This document shows positions 54,665 to 63,553 of a DNA stretch of 64,000 nt, piece after piece (within the stretch, counting starts at the first letter, position 1; every line of letters begins with the position of its first letter). Origin of the DNA: Bradyrhizobium lablabi (GTDB lineage: Bacteria; Pseudomonadota; Alphaproteobacteria; Rhizobiales; Xanthobacteraceae); the NCBI RefSeq assembly GCF_018129385.1, contig NZ_JAFCLN010000021.1, positions 61,431-125,430 of the forward strand, written 5' to 3'. The notes beneath the pieces are model-generated. The model ran no database searches. It worked only from the letters and a program-made list of their open reading frames with translations, and was not told the DNA's origin. The position numbers and the translations under genes were made by a program.

Positions 54665-54689
54665 TTCGAGCCAAAGAGTTTGGCTCGAA
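54665..54689. promoter_or_regulatory. Perfect palindrome in the endonuclease 5' region
   Basis: TTCGAGCCAAA-GAG-TTTGGCTCGAA, 11-bp arms with 3-nt spacer, 16-40 nt upstream of the endonuclease start. Likely an operator or attenuating hairpin that delays endonuclease expression. Confidence 0.55.
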
Positions 54690-54710
54690 AGGCCGAAGAA
54701 TTTCGAATCG

Positions 54711-54770
54711 CCGGCGCTTTACCGCGCAGTAACCGCTTCTTCGAGCGTCTCGGCCATCTGTTCATGGATG
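54711..54770. repeat. 60-bp direct repeat, right copy (in the intact pilZ gene)
   Basis: The 3' end of the PilZ gene and 8 bp beyond it. Its partner at 52167-52226 lies at the other side of the 2.5-kb island. Confidence 0.9.
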
Positions 54771-55336
54771 AACTCGATGGCAAAGCCTTCCTCGAGGTTT
54801 CGCACCACGCGGGCCTGCACCCGGCCCAGCATGACCAGCGATTTGAGCGGCGGGCTCTTTTCGGCGGCGATGCCCGCGCCTGACAGCGACAGGTCGATGA
54901 TGCGGCAGGTCATGCGGCTGCCGTCTTCCAGCGTGAGCACCGAGATCGGATTGCGCGGCACGATGCGGTCGTGGCGGCGGTCTTCCGGCAAATTGAGGAT
55001 GTCGCGGTTGGCGAGCCAGGTGAGCTGGGCGGCGAGCTTGTCGCGCTTGCGGGCGGTGGCGCCGACCGTCATGGCAAAGCCGTTGTCGATGATGCGGGTG
55101 ATCTTGCCCTCGACGCGGCCGATATGGTCGAGATAGGCGATCACGCGGTCGCCGACATTGCCGATGCCGGGCGCCAGCAGGGCAAGGCCGCCGGGCGACA
55201 TGTTAATAATCTGGCAAGGAAATTCGCGGCGGTCGGGCAGCATGTAGCGGCCCAGCAGGTGCACCTTCACCCGCTGGAAGCGCCGCCGCTCCTGGTGGGG
55301 CTGCGGAAGAGGAGATTTTTTCTGCACGAACGACAT
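54719..55336 (-). CDS. Tandem PilZ-domain protein (c-di-GMP receptor)
   Basis: 205 aa from ATG 55336. Two PilZ domains: the first has ERRRFQR (16-22) and NMSPGGLAL, the second RRHDRIVPR and DLSLSGAGIA, so both have the RxxxR and (D/N)xSxxG c-di-GMP motifs. It may sense c-di-GMP to control motility or surface polysaccharide. Its 3' end borders the restriction-modification island and is repeated at 52167-52226. Upstream is a MFS gene on the same strand, ending 85 nt before. Confidence 0.94.
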   Translation of the reverse strand: MSFVQKKSPLPQPHQERRRFQRVKVHLLGRYMLPDRREFPCQIINMSPGGLALLAPGIGNVGDRVIAYLDHIGRVEGKITRIIDNGFAMTVGATARKRDKLAAQLTWLANRDILNLPEDRRHDRIVPRNPISVLTLEDGSRMTCRIIDLSLSGAGIAAEKSPPLKSLVMLGRVQARVVRNLEEGFAIEFIHEQMAETLEEAVTAR

Positions 55337-55420
55337 CAAGCGCCACCCGACAGCCCGGCCTTTCGCTGTCGCAACGACCCTAAGGCCGATAAGGTTAACG
55401 AGGGGTTAGCGGCGGTTGCG

Positions 55421-56602
55421 TCATGTCGGAGCGATCGCGCGGCGCGCGGCTGCGCCTGAAGCGATCCAGTTGAAGCCCAACAACAGCACGGGACACACCA
55501 AAATCATCGCTGCCCCGAAGTCGAACGCCGCGGCCGCGCTTCCCGTCCATTTTGCGAGCGCGCCGCCGACCACCGGTCCCAGCATCATGCAGCCGTAGAA
55601 CATCGTGAAGAACAGGCCCATGCCGATCGCGCGGCTGGCGGGAAGCAGCACGCGGGCGGGAAGGCTCATGATCGGGCCGGCGGGCTGGCCGCCGATCAGG
55701 CCGAGCGCTATGACGGTTGCGATCACGGCGCCGGTGCGCGGCAGCAGCACCATCAATAGCGCCGACACCAGAGAGGCAACGACCAGAATGGTCTGCGGCC
55801 GTCCCGTGCGGTCCGCCAGCCAGCCGCCGAACGGGACAGAGAACACCGCGATCCACAAGACGATGCTGATGGCCGATCCGGCTGACGCAATCGACCAGCC
55901 GCGCTCAACCAGCATCGACGGACCAAAACTGAAGATCACGGCAAAGCCGATATTGAACAGGCCCCAGATCAGGCCCGCCACGATCACCGCGAAGGCGGCG
56001 CTGCGATCGAGGCGCGCCACTGCTGCCGTCGATGCGGCCGGAGCATCGGACGGCGGCCGATAGAAGAGGGCGAGCAGCGCAACGCCAAACACGATAAAGG
56101 CGGCAACCGCCAGATGCACCGCGCCAAGGCCCGTGCTGGTGCCGATCGACGGCAACACCAGCAATGACACGGCGATGCCCGCCGGCCATGAATTGACCAG
56201 GATCGCCATCGCGGTTGCGATTTCCTTTCCGGCGAACCAGTCCGTCACCATCTTCGTCAACTGCACGCTGAGGATCACGCCGCCGATGCCGGCGAGGAGC
56301 CGTCCTGCAATCTGGACGTTCCAGAGGGTGGCATAGGCCATGACCACGCTGCCTGCGAGCATCAACAGCAGCGCGCCAAGCACCGTTCGTTTGTCACCGA
56401 ATTTCTGACCGATCGCGCCGCCCGGCAGCGCGAACACGATGCCCGGCGCAAAGTACAGTCCGATCAGCACACCGATGTCGGCGATGCTGACGCCGAATTG
56501 TCCGCCGAGCAGCGGCGCGACCGCCGCCACGCTCTGGAACTGGAACGCCATCGTGGCGCGCACCACGAACAGGACGGCAAGAATGCCCCAGCGATTGCGC
56601 AA
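55421..56602 (-). CDS. MFS transporter (CynX/NimT-like)
   Basis: A 393-aa protein with about twelve hydrophobic segments. Start TTG 56602 (MRNRWGILAVLFV) with GGGGAGAG upstream. FALPGGAIGQKFGDKRTVLG is the MFS cytoplasmic loop 2-3 motif, and PFGGWLADRTGRPQTIL its counterpart in the second half. The family carries cyanate, nitroimidazole or glucarate-like anions; the substrate here is unknown. Confidence 0.93.
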   Translation of the reverse strand: MRNRWGILAVLFVVRATMAFQFQSVAAVAPLLGGQFGVSIADIGVLIGLYFAPGIVFALPGGAIGQKFGDKRTVLGALLLMLAGSVVMAYATLWNVQIAGRLLAGIGGVILSVQLTKMVTDWFAGKEIATAMAILVNSWPAGIAVSLLVLPSIGTSTGLGAVHLAVAAFIVFGVALLALFYRPPSDAPAASTAAVARLDRSAAFAVIVAGLIWGLFNIGFAVIFSFGPSMLVERGWSIASAGSAISIVLWIAVFSVPFGGWLADRTGRPQTILVVASLVSALLMVLLPRTGAVIATVIALGLIGGQPAGPIMSLPARVLLPASRAIGMGLFFTMFYGCMMLGPVVGGALAKWTGSAAAAFDFGAAMILVCPVLLLGFNWIASGAAARRAIAPT

Positions 56603-56813
56603 TGCGTCTCTCCCCCTCGGAGGGCCTCAGGAGAGACGGCGGAGGCGTTTGTGTCAATCGGCCTGGTTGCAGGATTGGCACTATTCGCGGCGCACGCTGC
56701 GACGGCTCGGCGGGTTAGAATTAGTTTAGATCGACGTTTCTTCGGGGCTGACGCGGTTGCCGAGCGCGCCGCGGCTGGCATATGTCGAACGCATTGCCAC
56801 ATACGAGTTTCGA

Positions 56814-57167
56814 ATGAATCAACGATACGCAAAAAGACGGACCGAAGCGGCCGTCCCTTCGCTTCCTGATCATATCGCCCGCTCGATTGTCAGTGCGCCC
56901 TATGCGCATCTGGTGGTGCGCGCAGAGGCAGATCGATTGCAGGTTCTTCCCGAAATTGCCTCGCTGCACACGCGCAGGGAGCTGTTGACGCTTGAAGGCG
57001 TGGGCCCGGCGACGGTCAGGCGGCTGGAAGCGTGGCTGGCGCATCACGGGCGGCGGCTGCGCAATCCGTCGGAAAGCCTCGATACCGTCATCTGCAATTT
57101 CAGCTTTCATGCCCATCAGGCGCGCCGCCGTCGCGCCGCCCGCGGTTTTGCGCGCGCACATCGATAG
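56814..57167 (+). CDS. Small basic protein with helix-hairpin-helix-like motif
   Basis: 117 aa from ATG 56814. The centre LLTLEGVGPATVRRLEAWLAHHG matches a helix-hairpin-helix DNA-binding motif; the rest is basic and Arg-rich. The protein may bind DNA but lacks any catalytic domain. Divergent from the MFS gene; no family named. Confidence 0.65.
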   Translation: MNQRYAKRRTEAAVPSLPDHIARSIVSAPYAHLVVRAEADRLQVLPEIASLHTRRELLTLEGVGPATVRRLEAWLAHHGRRLRNPSESLDTVICNFSFHAHQARRRRAARGFARAHR

Positions 57168-57301
57168 CGCGGCGCAGATTTCGCGCGGCGCCAAGTGGCG
57201 GTATGCATGCCACTTTCAAATCCTTCTAAATTCAAAGCCTTCTAAATTGAACCCGGCGCTCCAGCCTTGAGAGCGTTTGCCACGGACTGCATAGTCGCCG
57301 C

Positions 57302-58240
57302 ATGGGCGGCCAAACCGGATTGCATGTCTATGATCGCATCTTCGAGCAATTTCGGATCATAGGCTCGGAAGATCATTCGATCGTGAGCGACGTTGCCCGG
57401 CACGCGCAATGGCTGGAGACGCCGGGTTGCCTGTTCCAGCGCAACAACTTCGTGCTGGATTCGGAGATCCGCACCGAGGGCGTCATCAAGCCGGGACTCT
57501 TCCTCACGGTGGTGCTGAAGGGCGCCGGCGGCGGCGGGCCGCGCAAGGGCACACAGCGATTTCGCTACAGCAACAATTCGATAGCGGTGCTGGCGCTGCG
57601 CGAGCCGACGCTATGGGGTGGCGACGCGCCGCGCGGCGCGCAGATGCAGGCGGCCGGCGTTGCCTTTCCGCTGGCCTCGCTCGAGCGCATCGGCCTTAGG
57701 GAAGAGTTTCTCGCGCTGTTTTCCGACGAGCGCGCCTTCTTCGTCACGACCTTCAAGGCCCCGCCGCGGATTCTGGCGATTGCCGCCGAGATGATTTCGC
57801 CGTCGGCCGAGGGCAGGGCCGGCGAGCTTCTCCTTGCCGCACATGCAACCGAGCTGCTGGCGCGGATCATCGTCGCGCTGCGCGCCGGCAACGACATGGG
57901 CGCCGTCACTGATCCGAGACGCATGCGCCTGCAAGCCGTGCGGGAACTCATCGAATCGGATCTTCGTCATGCCTGGACGATCGCGGAACTCGCGCGCCAT
58001 GCAGGTCTCAGCCGGCGCTCGTTCAACGCCCAGTTCCATCGCCTGTTCGGCACCAGCGCATCCGAATATTTGCGCACCAGCCGCCTCAAATCCGCGCGCG
58101 AAGCCTTGCTGCATCAGGGGCTGACCGTCACGGAAGCTGCCTATGCCGTCGGCTATACCAACCCTGCGAATTTCTCCACCGCGTTCCGCCGGCATTTTGG
58201 CTACGTGCCCAGCAGTTGCCAGCGCGACAAAGCCTCCTGA
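57302..58240 (+). CDS. AraC family regulator, PchR-like
   Basis: A 312-aa regulator with a C-terminal double helix-turn-helix: IAELARHAGLSRRSFNAQF and VTEAAYAVGYTNPANFSTAF. The N-terminus resembles PchR, the siderophore-responsive activator of Pseudomonas. It directly precedes a TonB-dependent siderophore receptor, 137 bp away, so it likely activates that receptor when the cognate ferric siderophore is present. Confidence 0.92.
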   Translation: MGGQTGLHVYDRIFEQFRIIGSEDHSIVSDVARHAQWLETPGCLFQRNNFVLDSEIRTEGVIKPGLFLTVVLKGAGGGGPRKGTQRFRYSNNSIAVLALREPTLWGGDAPRGAQMQAAGVAFPLASLERIGLREEFLALFSDERAFFVTTFKAPPRILAIAAEMISPSAEGRAGELLLAAHATELLARIIVALRAGNDMGAVTDPRRMRLQAVRELIESDLRHAWTIAELARHAGLSRRSFNAQFHRLFGTSASEYLRTSRLKSAREALLHQGLTVTEAAYAVGYTNPANFSTAFRRHFGYVPSSCQRDKAS

Positions 58241-58377
58241 ATGCGCGATTGCCTCGTACGAGGCAGTCTGGAGACCGTCGACACACGATCAAAGGTTTTT
58301 TGCGCACGCGCAAAGGCACCGCGAAATCAAATCTGGTCTCTCAGCAACGGGACAGTTGATTTACGGGGTGAGTTACG

Positions 58378-60708
58378 ATGGGGCGCAACCGCAAGGGGCC
58401 ACTGGCGCGGCATTCGGCATTTTTGCTGGCGACCGCAATTGGATTGAGCATCGAGGCGGCGCCGTCGCCGGCGCAAGCGCAGAGCCAGTCGCTGCCGCCG
58501 GTCAATGTCGACGCGCCGAAGCCGCAGACGGTGCGGCGCACGCAGCCGGCTCGCCGCCCTGTGGCGCGGCGTGCGACGACGACGCGCCAGGCCGCAGCCC
58601 CCGCGCAGCAGCGGGAGACCGTGCCATTTGACTCACGCGCCGGCTATGTCGGCCAGCGCGGTCTCGGCCCGGTGAACGGCTATCTGGCCAATGACAGCGT
58701 GACCGCAACCAAGACCGACACGCCGCTGCTCACGACACCTCAGTCGATCTCGGTGGTCACCAAGGATCAGATCCAGGATCAGGGCGTCCAGAACATCACC
58801 GAGGCGTTGCGCTACACGCCGGGCGTCACCACCGTCAGCTTCGGCGCCAATGCCTTCTTCGATTCGTTCAAGCTCAGGGGCTTTGACGCGCCGCGCTATC
58901 TCGACGGCCTGCGGCTGCCGATGGACGTCACCACCTTTGCGATTCCGCGCATCGAACCCTACGGTCTCGAGCGGATCGAAGTGTTGAAGGGGCCTTCCGC
59001 AGGTCTCTACGGCCAGTCCGATCCCGGCGGTCTCCTCAACATGGTCAGCAAGCGTCCGACCTCGATACCGCAATACGAGATCGTCGGTTCAGTCGGATCG
59101 TTCGACCGCTTCCAGGGCGCCTTCGATATCGGCGGCCCCGTCGACAAGAAGGGCGAGTTCCTCTACCGCCTCGTTGGCCTTGCCCGCGACAGCAACACGC
59201 AGACCGACTTCGTGCAAGACAACAAGCTGTTCATCGCACCGAGCCTGACCTGGCGGCCGACCAACGACACCACCTTCACAATCCTCTCGCACTACCAGAA
59301 CGTCCAGAACAAGGGCTATCAGCAATACATCCCCGGACAGGTCTCGTTCCTGCCCAATACAAACGGACACATCCCCTACAGCCGTTATCTCGGCGTGCCA
59401 GGGTCTGACGGCTATCTGCTCGAGCAGTTCGCGATCGGCTATGCTTTCGAGCATCGCTTCGACAACAATCTGCAATTCCGCCAAAACCTGCGTTACACGG
59501 ATGTCACCAACAATCTCGCTTCGGTTCGCACCGAAGGCGTGGTCCCGACTGTCCCGCCGGGTTCGGAGCGCGAGGTTCTGCGCACCTACAACTACGTGAA
59601 AGCGAATTCGAAAAACCTGGCTTTGGACAACCAGATCCAGGCGGATTTCGCCACCGGACCCTTGCTTCACAAGGTGCTTGCCGGTCTCGACTGGTTCGAC
59701 CTTCGCGCCTCTACCGACTATCGCAGTACGGTCATCCCCTCGATCGACGCCTACGCTCCCGTGTACAACACCGTGGCCCCGCCGTTTGCTTCGCTGCCTC
59801 CCTTCATCCTGCGCACTGACAAGCAGCAACAGGTCGGCCTCTATTTGCAGGATCAGATCAAGCTCGACCGCTGGACGTTGACGCTAACCGGACGGCGGGA
59901 CCGGGCCACTACGGAATTCGACAGCCAGGCGTTTTTTCCAGCACGAGGCCACTACGAACGGGACGACACGGCGACAACCGGACGCGTGGGTCTCAACTAT
60001 CTCTTCGACATCGGCCTGTCGCCCTATGTGAGCTATTCGACGTCGTTCACGCCCAATCTCGGCGCCGATATCGCCGGCAATTCCTTCAAGCCGACCACCG
60101 GCGAGGGGGCCGAAGTCGGCGTCAAGTTCAAACCGGTCGGCTCCAACTTCATGGTCACGGCTGCCGCCTTCGATATCCGGCAGAAGGATGTTCTCACTCC
60201 GCTTCCGGGCAATCCGACGTTCAGCGTGCAGACTGACGCCGTGCGGGTTCAGGGCTTCGAGCTCGAGGTGAAGGGCAATCTGACGCGGGAATTCGAGATT
60301 GTCGGCGGCTATAGCCATCTCGATCCCAAGGTGGAGAAGAGCATCGCCGGCTACGCCGGCAAGTACATGATGAACACCGCGCTGGACTCGGCATCGCTGT
60401 GGGGCAAGTACACCTGGTATGACGGGCCGCTCGCCGGCCTCGGCTTCGGCGCGGGCGTACGCTACGTCGGCGATACCTATGGCGACAACTTCAACACGTT
60501 TGTGGTTCCCGCCTACACGCTGGTGGACGCCGCGGTGAGTTACGATTTCGCCTATATGCGCCCCGATCTCAAAGGCCTGAAGGCGCAGATCAACGTGACC
60601 AACTTGTTCGACCACTATTACGTGGCGTCCTGCTTCACCGGCCTGCCGTATTGCGGTTTCGGCAATGCGCGCACGGTGCTCGGTACGCTAAAGTACAACT
60701 GGAATTAG
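58378..60708 (+). CDS. TonB-dependent siderophore receptor
   Basis: A 776-aa receptor. Signal peptide to about residue 35 (AQAQSQ), TonB-box-like LPPVNVDAP, then a Pro/Arg/Thr spacer. Plug motifs are TPQSISVVTKDQI, NITEALRYTPGV, FKLRGFDAPRYLDGLR, VLKGPSAGLYG and GGLLNMVSKRPTS. The barrel ends ARTVLGTLKYNWN. It is paralogous to the receptor at 1149-3551. The preceding AraC gene suggests ligand-specific induction. The next gene, beyond a dispersed repeat, encodes the matching PepSY protein. Confidence 0.96.
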   Translation: MGRNRKGPLARHSAFLLATAIGLSIEAAPSPAQAQSQSLPPVNVDAPKPQTVRRTQPARRPVARRATTTRQAAAPAQQRETVPFDSRAGYVGQRGLGPVNGYLANDSVTATKTDTPLLTTPQSISVVTKDQIQDQGVQNITEALRYTPGVTTVSFGANAFFDSFKLRGFDAPRYLDGLRLPMDVTTFAIPRIEPYGLERIEVLKGPSAGLYGQSDPGGLLNMVSKRPTSIPQYEIVGSVGSFDRFQGAFDIGGPVDKKGEFLYRLVGLARDSNTQTDFVQDNKLFIAPSLTWRPTNDTTFTILSHYQNVQNKGYQQYIPGQVSFLPNTNGHIPYSRYLGVPGSDGYLLEQFAIGYAFEHRFDNNLQFRQNLRYTDVTNNLASVRTEGVVPTVPPGSEREVLRTYNYVKANSKNLALDNQIQADFATGPLLHKVLAGLDWFDLRASTDYRSTVIPSIDAYAPVYNTVAPPFASLPPFILRTDKQQQVGLYLQDQIKLDRWTLTLTGRRDRATTEFDSQAFFPARGHYERDDTATTGRVGLNYLFDIGLSPYVSYSTSFTPNLGADIAGNSFKPTTGEGAEVGVKFKPVGSNFMVTAAAFDIRQKDVLTPLPGNPTFSVQTDAVRVQGFELEVKGNLTREFEIVGGYSHLDPKVEKSIAGYAGKYMMNTALDSASLWGKYTWYDGPLAGLGFGAGVRYVGDTYGDNFNTFVVPAYTLVDAAVSYDFAYMRPDLKGLKAQINVTNLFDHYYVASCFTGLPYCGFGNARTVLGTLKYNWN

Positions 60709-60710
60709 AG

Positions 60711-60806
60711 CATGATCCGGACCCGGAGGGCCGCGTTAGCGCAAAGTGGGTACCGGTTTTCCCTGCGGCAAACGCAAAGCGTTTGCGCGGAGATCATGCT
60801 CAAACA
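60711..60806. repeat. Dispersed repeat type E (copy 3), without terminal hairpin
   Basis: CATGATCCGGACCCGGAGGG through GCGCGGAGATCATGCTCAAAC, close to copy 1 but lacking the 13-bp hairpin. Lies between receptor and PepSY genes of one operon. Confidence 0.85.
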
Positions 60807-60821
60807 TAAAGAGAACCTGAT

Positions 60822-61985
60822 TTGACGGCAGCGACCAGATCACTCCGGCGATGGGGCGCCGTCCACAAATGGACGAGCCTCATCTGCACGCTTTTCATGC
60901 TGCTCCTGTGCATCACGGGGCTGCCGTTGATCTTCCACCATGAGATCGACGACTTGCTGCACGCCGAGGTGAAGCCGGCCGAGGTCGCTCCCGGCACGCC
61001 GATGGCGGACCTCGACAAGCTGCTGGCGAATGCAATGGCGAAGTCGCCGGGGCAGGTGCCGCATTTCCTGATCTGGGACCGTGACGATCCCAACGCGATG
61101 TTCGTCAGCGTCGGCCCGACCATCACTGCGAATCCCGTGAACAACCGCCTGGTGCGGATGGACGCGCATACCGGCGACTATCTCGATTCCCCCGACGTCA
61201 CCGGCCGCTTCACCTACATCATGCTGAAGCTGCACACCGACATGTTCGCTGGCCTTCCCGGAAAGCTGTTCCTCGGCCTGATGGGCATCCTGTTCTGCGT
61301 CGCGATCATCTCCGGCATTGTGGTCTATGCGCCCTCGATGCGGAAGCTCGACTTCGGGTCTTACCGCTCCCACCGCCCGCGCATCGTGCGCTGGCTGGAC
61401 GTGCATAATCTCGCGGGCATTCTGCTCGTGATGTGGACGGTGGTGGTCGGCTTCACCGGCGTGATCAACACCTGGGCCGACCTCGTGCTGAAGATGTGGC
61501 AGTTCGGCCAGCTCGCCGAGATGACGGCGCAATACAAAGACCGCGAAGTGCCGACCAAGCTGACCTCGCTGAATTCGGCGGTCGAGGTCGCAGCCCACGC
61601 CGTGCCCGGCATGACGCCCAGCTTTGTCGCGTTCCCCGGCACCATCTTCACCAGCAAGAGCCACTATGCCGTGTTCCTGCGCGGCGAGACGCCGGTAACG
61701 TCGCGACTTCTGAAACCCGCCTTGATCGATGCGGAAACCGGCAAGCTCACCGACAGCCGCGACATGCCCTGGTATGTCTCCACGCTGTTCATCTCGCAGC
61801 CGCTGCACTTCGGCGATTACGGCGGCATGCCGCTGAAGATCCTGTGGGCGATCCTCGACGTGCTGACCATCATCGTGCTCGGCACCGGCGTCTATCTCTG
61901 GCTGCGACGGCGCAAGACCGGCGTCAGCACGGTCCGCGCCATCGCGCAGACCTCTGCGGTCGAAGCGCCGCTGGCGAGCTCCTGA
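60822..61985 (+). CDS. PepSY-associated membrane protein
   Basis: A 387-aa inner-membrane protein with four membrane segments; start TTG 60822 (GAGA upstream). It has HKWTSLICTLFMLLLCITGL at the N-terminus, a long periplasmic PepSY loop, FCVAIISGIVVYAPSMRKL, then WLDVHNLAGILLVMWTVVVG and the C-terminal PLHFGDYGGMPLKILWAIL. His residues in helices could bind heme, as in siderophore-reductase-like PepSY proteins. Paralogue of the gene at the left edge of the window. Confidence 0.94.
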   Translation: MTAATRSLRRWGAVHKWTSLICTLFMLLLCITGLPLIFHHEIDDLLHAEVKPAEVAPGTPMADLDKLLANAMAKSPGQVPHFLIWDRDDPNAMFVSVGPTITANPVNNRLVRMDAHTGDYLDSPDVTGRFTYIMLKLHTDMFAGLPGKLFLGLMGILFCVAIISGIVVYAPSMRKLDFGSYRSHRPRIVRWLDVHNLAGILLVMWTVVVGFTGVINTWADLVLKMWQFGQLAEMTAQYKDREVPTKLTSLNSAVEVAAHAVPGMTPSFVAFPGTIFTSKSHYAVFLRGETPVTSRLLKPALIDAETGKLTDSRDMPWYVSTLFISQPLHFGDYGGMPLKILWAILDVLTIIVLGTGVYLWLRRRKTGVSTVRAIAQTSAVEAPLASS

Positions 61986-61995
61986 CGGGTTTTTC

Positions 61996-62184
61996 GTGCA
62001 GAATCACAAAACGCTCTGGCAGATCTTCGCCGCGCCGATTCTGATCGGCGTGCTCAGCTCCATAGGTCTGATCGCGGCGCTGGTCGGCGATGGCTGGTGG
62101 GACGGCATCTCCTGGCTGACGCTGGCCCTGCCGGTGCTGCTCTATTTCTTCTTCGTCCTGCGCCGTCGGCGCGTAAACAGCTAG
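61996..62184 (+). CDS. Small membrane protein
   Basis: 62 aa from GTG 61996, 10 nt after the PepSY stop. Two helices (FAAPILIGVLSSIGLIAALV and LTLALPVLLYFFFVL) and a basic end RRRRVNS. It probably belongs to the receptor/PepSY operon. Function unknown. Confidence 0.82.
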   Translation: MQNHKTLWQIFAAPILIGVLSSIGLIAALVGDGWWDGISWLTLALPVLLYFFFVLRRRRVNS

Positions 62185-62284
62185 CAAGCGGAGTTCCGCG
62201 ATGGCCGCCAACCCACCCGTGGGCTGGCGTCCGTTGCCTGTCTGTTCCGATGCGCTCGCGCAGCCGAATACCTATATTAACGGG

Positions 62285-62491
62285 ATGGCAGATACCCCCA
62301 TCAAGAAGTCACCTGCACAGAAGCTGGCGGAAGCCACGGAAGGCTATGCTGCCTACCGGGCCAAGGAAACGGCGGCATATACAAACATGCTACGGCTCCG
62401 CGCCGAGCGGCTTGCCCGGGAGGCGGCCAACCCTCCGGAGATAAAACCGGCGGCGAAGCCGAAATTGCGGAAAAGGATCATTCGCAAATAG
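62285..62491 (+). CDS. Small Lys/Ala-rich hypothetical protein
   Basis: 68 aa from ATG 62285 (MADTPIKKSPAQKLAEATEG), an Ala/Lys-rich helical protein with a basic C-terminus (KPKLRKRIIRK). An in-frame ATG at 62201 has a fair GGAG site and would give 96 aa; which is used is open. No family function known. Confidence 0.68.
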   Translation: MADTPIKKSPAQKLAEATEGYAAYRAKETAAYTNMLRLRAERLAREAANPPEIKPAAKPKLRKRIIRK

Positions 62492-62497
62492 CAGTCC

Positions 62498-62570
62498 GTA
62501 GGGCGCATAGCCGCAAGGCGTAATCCGCCGCCTCGCGATCGGCGGGTTACGCTTCGCTAACCCGCCCTAC
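62498..62570. repeat. Palindromic intergenic repeat, type G
   Basis: GTAGGGCGCATAG at one end and GCGGGTTACGCTTCGC/AACCCGCCCTAC at the other. Its last bases supply the stop codon of the ACT-domain gene. Confidence 0.75.
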
Positions 62571-62977
62571 GAACTGCGAACCGCTGAAGACATCGCCTGC
62601 AAGAGACTCAATGCTTCGTCCGCCCTGTGGCGGGGGACAAACAGATGGTCGTGGTGAAAGGCGGAGACCGCATTCACGCTGATGCCGGCTTCAGACAAGC
62701 GGGTGGTAATCGCCGCCAGAAAACCCACGGCTTCCAGCGAAGAATGGACGGTCAGCGTGATCAGGCGCGATACGAACTGGTACCGCAGGCCCAGATTTTC
62801 GGCCTCCTCGAGCCGCACGACAAGCGTCATTCCTTCCTGTTCGCGGAATGCAAGCAGCGGCTTGACTGCGGTTGGCATTTCCTTGTCCGCTTCGACCGTG
62901 CAAAACACGAAAACGCTTTCCTGCATTTCGGGCCGCATATCCCTCAACAGGGCCTCGAGATTGAGTTCGCCCGCCAC
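62567..62977 (-). CDS. ACT domain-containing protein
   Basis: 136 aa from GTG 62977 (AAAGGCG upstream). Pattern FVFCTVEADKEMPTAVKPLL in the first half and SRLITLTVHSSLEAVGFLAAI in the second is that of the small two-ACT proteins (a possible amino-acid sensor). The stop codon lies in the type G repeat. Confidence 0.88.
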   Translation of the reverse strand: MAGELNLEALLRDMRPEMQESVFVFCTVEADKEMPTAVKPLLAFREQEGMTLVVRLEEAENLGLRYQFVSRLITLTVHSSLEAVGFLAAITTRLSEAGISVNAVSAFHHDHLFVPRHRADEALSLLQAMSSAVRSS

Positions 62978-63070
62978 CGCGCTATCGCCTTTCCGGAAAT
63001 CCAGGTCTGATCTTGATGGACCAGCTTGGACGCAATCCGCGACTCGTCATGTGTCTGGAGGTTTCCCTGG

Positions 63071-63553
63071 TCAGGAAATCGCGACGATCTCGACTTCGTG
63101 GCCGTTGAGATCCACTGCATCTCCGACGGCCTTGCCGGTCAACAATCTTGCAACCGGCGAGACGAACGAAATCGAGCCGGCCTTGGGATCGGCTTCGTCC
63201 TCGCCGACGATCCGGTACGTCTGCACGCGGCCATCGTCGCGCCTGAACGTCACCGTGCTGCCGAATGCCACGGTGTCGGCGGATGCAGGGGCGGCAATCA
63301 CCTGAGCGGTCCGAACCCTCGCTGCAAAATAGCGCGCGTCACGCAACGGGGAGGCCGCTTGCCGCCGGCGTTCGTTCACATCCTCGATCTTCTGCGCCGC
63401 TTCGTAGGCTTCGCGCGCCTGCTGAAGTTGCAGCTCAAGCGCCTTCAATCCGGCTTCCGTGACGAGGTTCGGATGCGGCGAGATCGGACGATCGGGCAGC
63501 AGGGTCTCTGCCGCCGTCTCCGCACTCTCTTCCTTTGTGAAGGCAACGCTCAA
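63071..63553 (-). CDS. GreA/GreB family transcription elongation factor
   Basis: 160 aa from TTG 63553 with AAAGGAA upstream; the frame to 63772 is not coding. The N-terminal coiled coil (LVTEAGLKALELQLQQAREA, then IEDVNERRRQAASPLRDA) and the C-terminal FKBP-like domain (VAFGSTVTFRRDDG, SPVARLLTGKAVGDAV) match the Gre family. It would rescue backtracked RNA polymerase. It is shorter in the coil than GreA and more like the rhizobial GreB-like branch. Confidence 0.9.
   Translation of the reverse strand: MSVAFTKEESAETAAETLLPDRPISPHPNLVTEAGLKALELQLQQAREAYEAAQKIEDVNERRRQAASPLRDARYFAARVRTAQVIAAPASADTVAFGSTVTFRRDDGRVQTYRIVGEDEADPKAGSISFVSPVARLLTGKAVGDAVDLNGHEVEIVAIS

Noticed and set aside
52167..54770. 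An integrase or transposase inside the island
   Set aside because: All of the island is filled by the two genes and short flanks; no recombinase motif is present.
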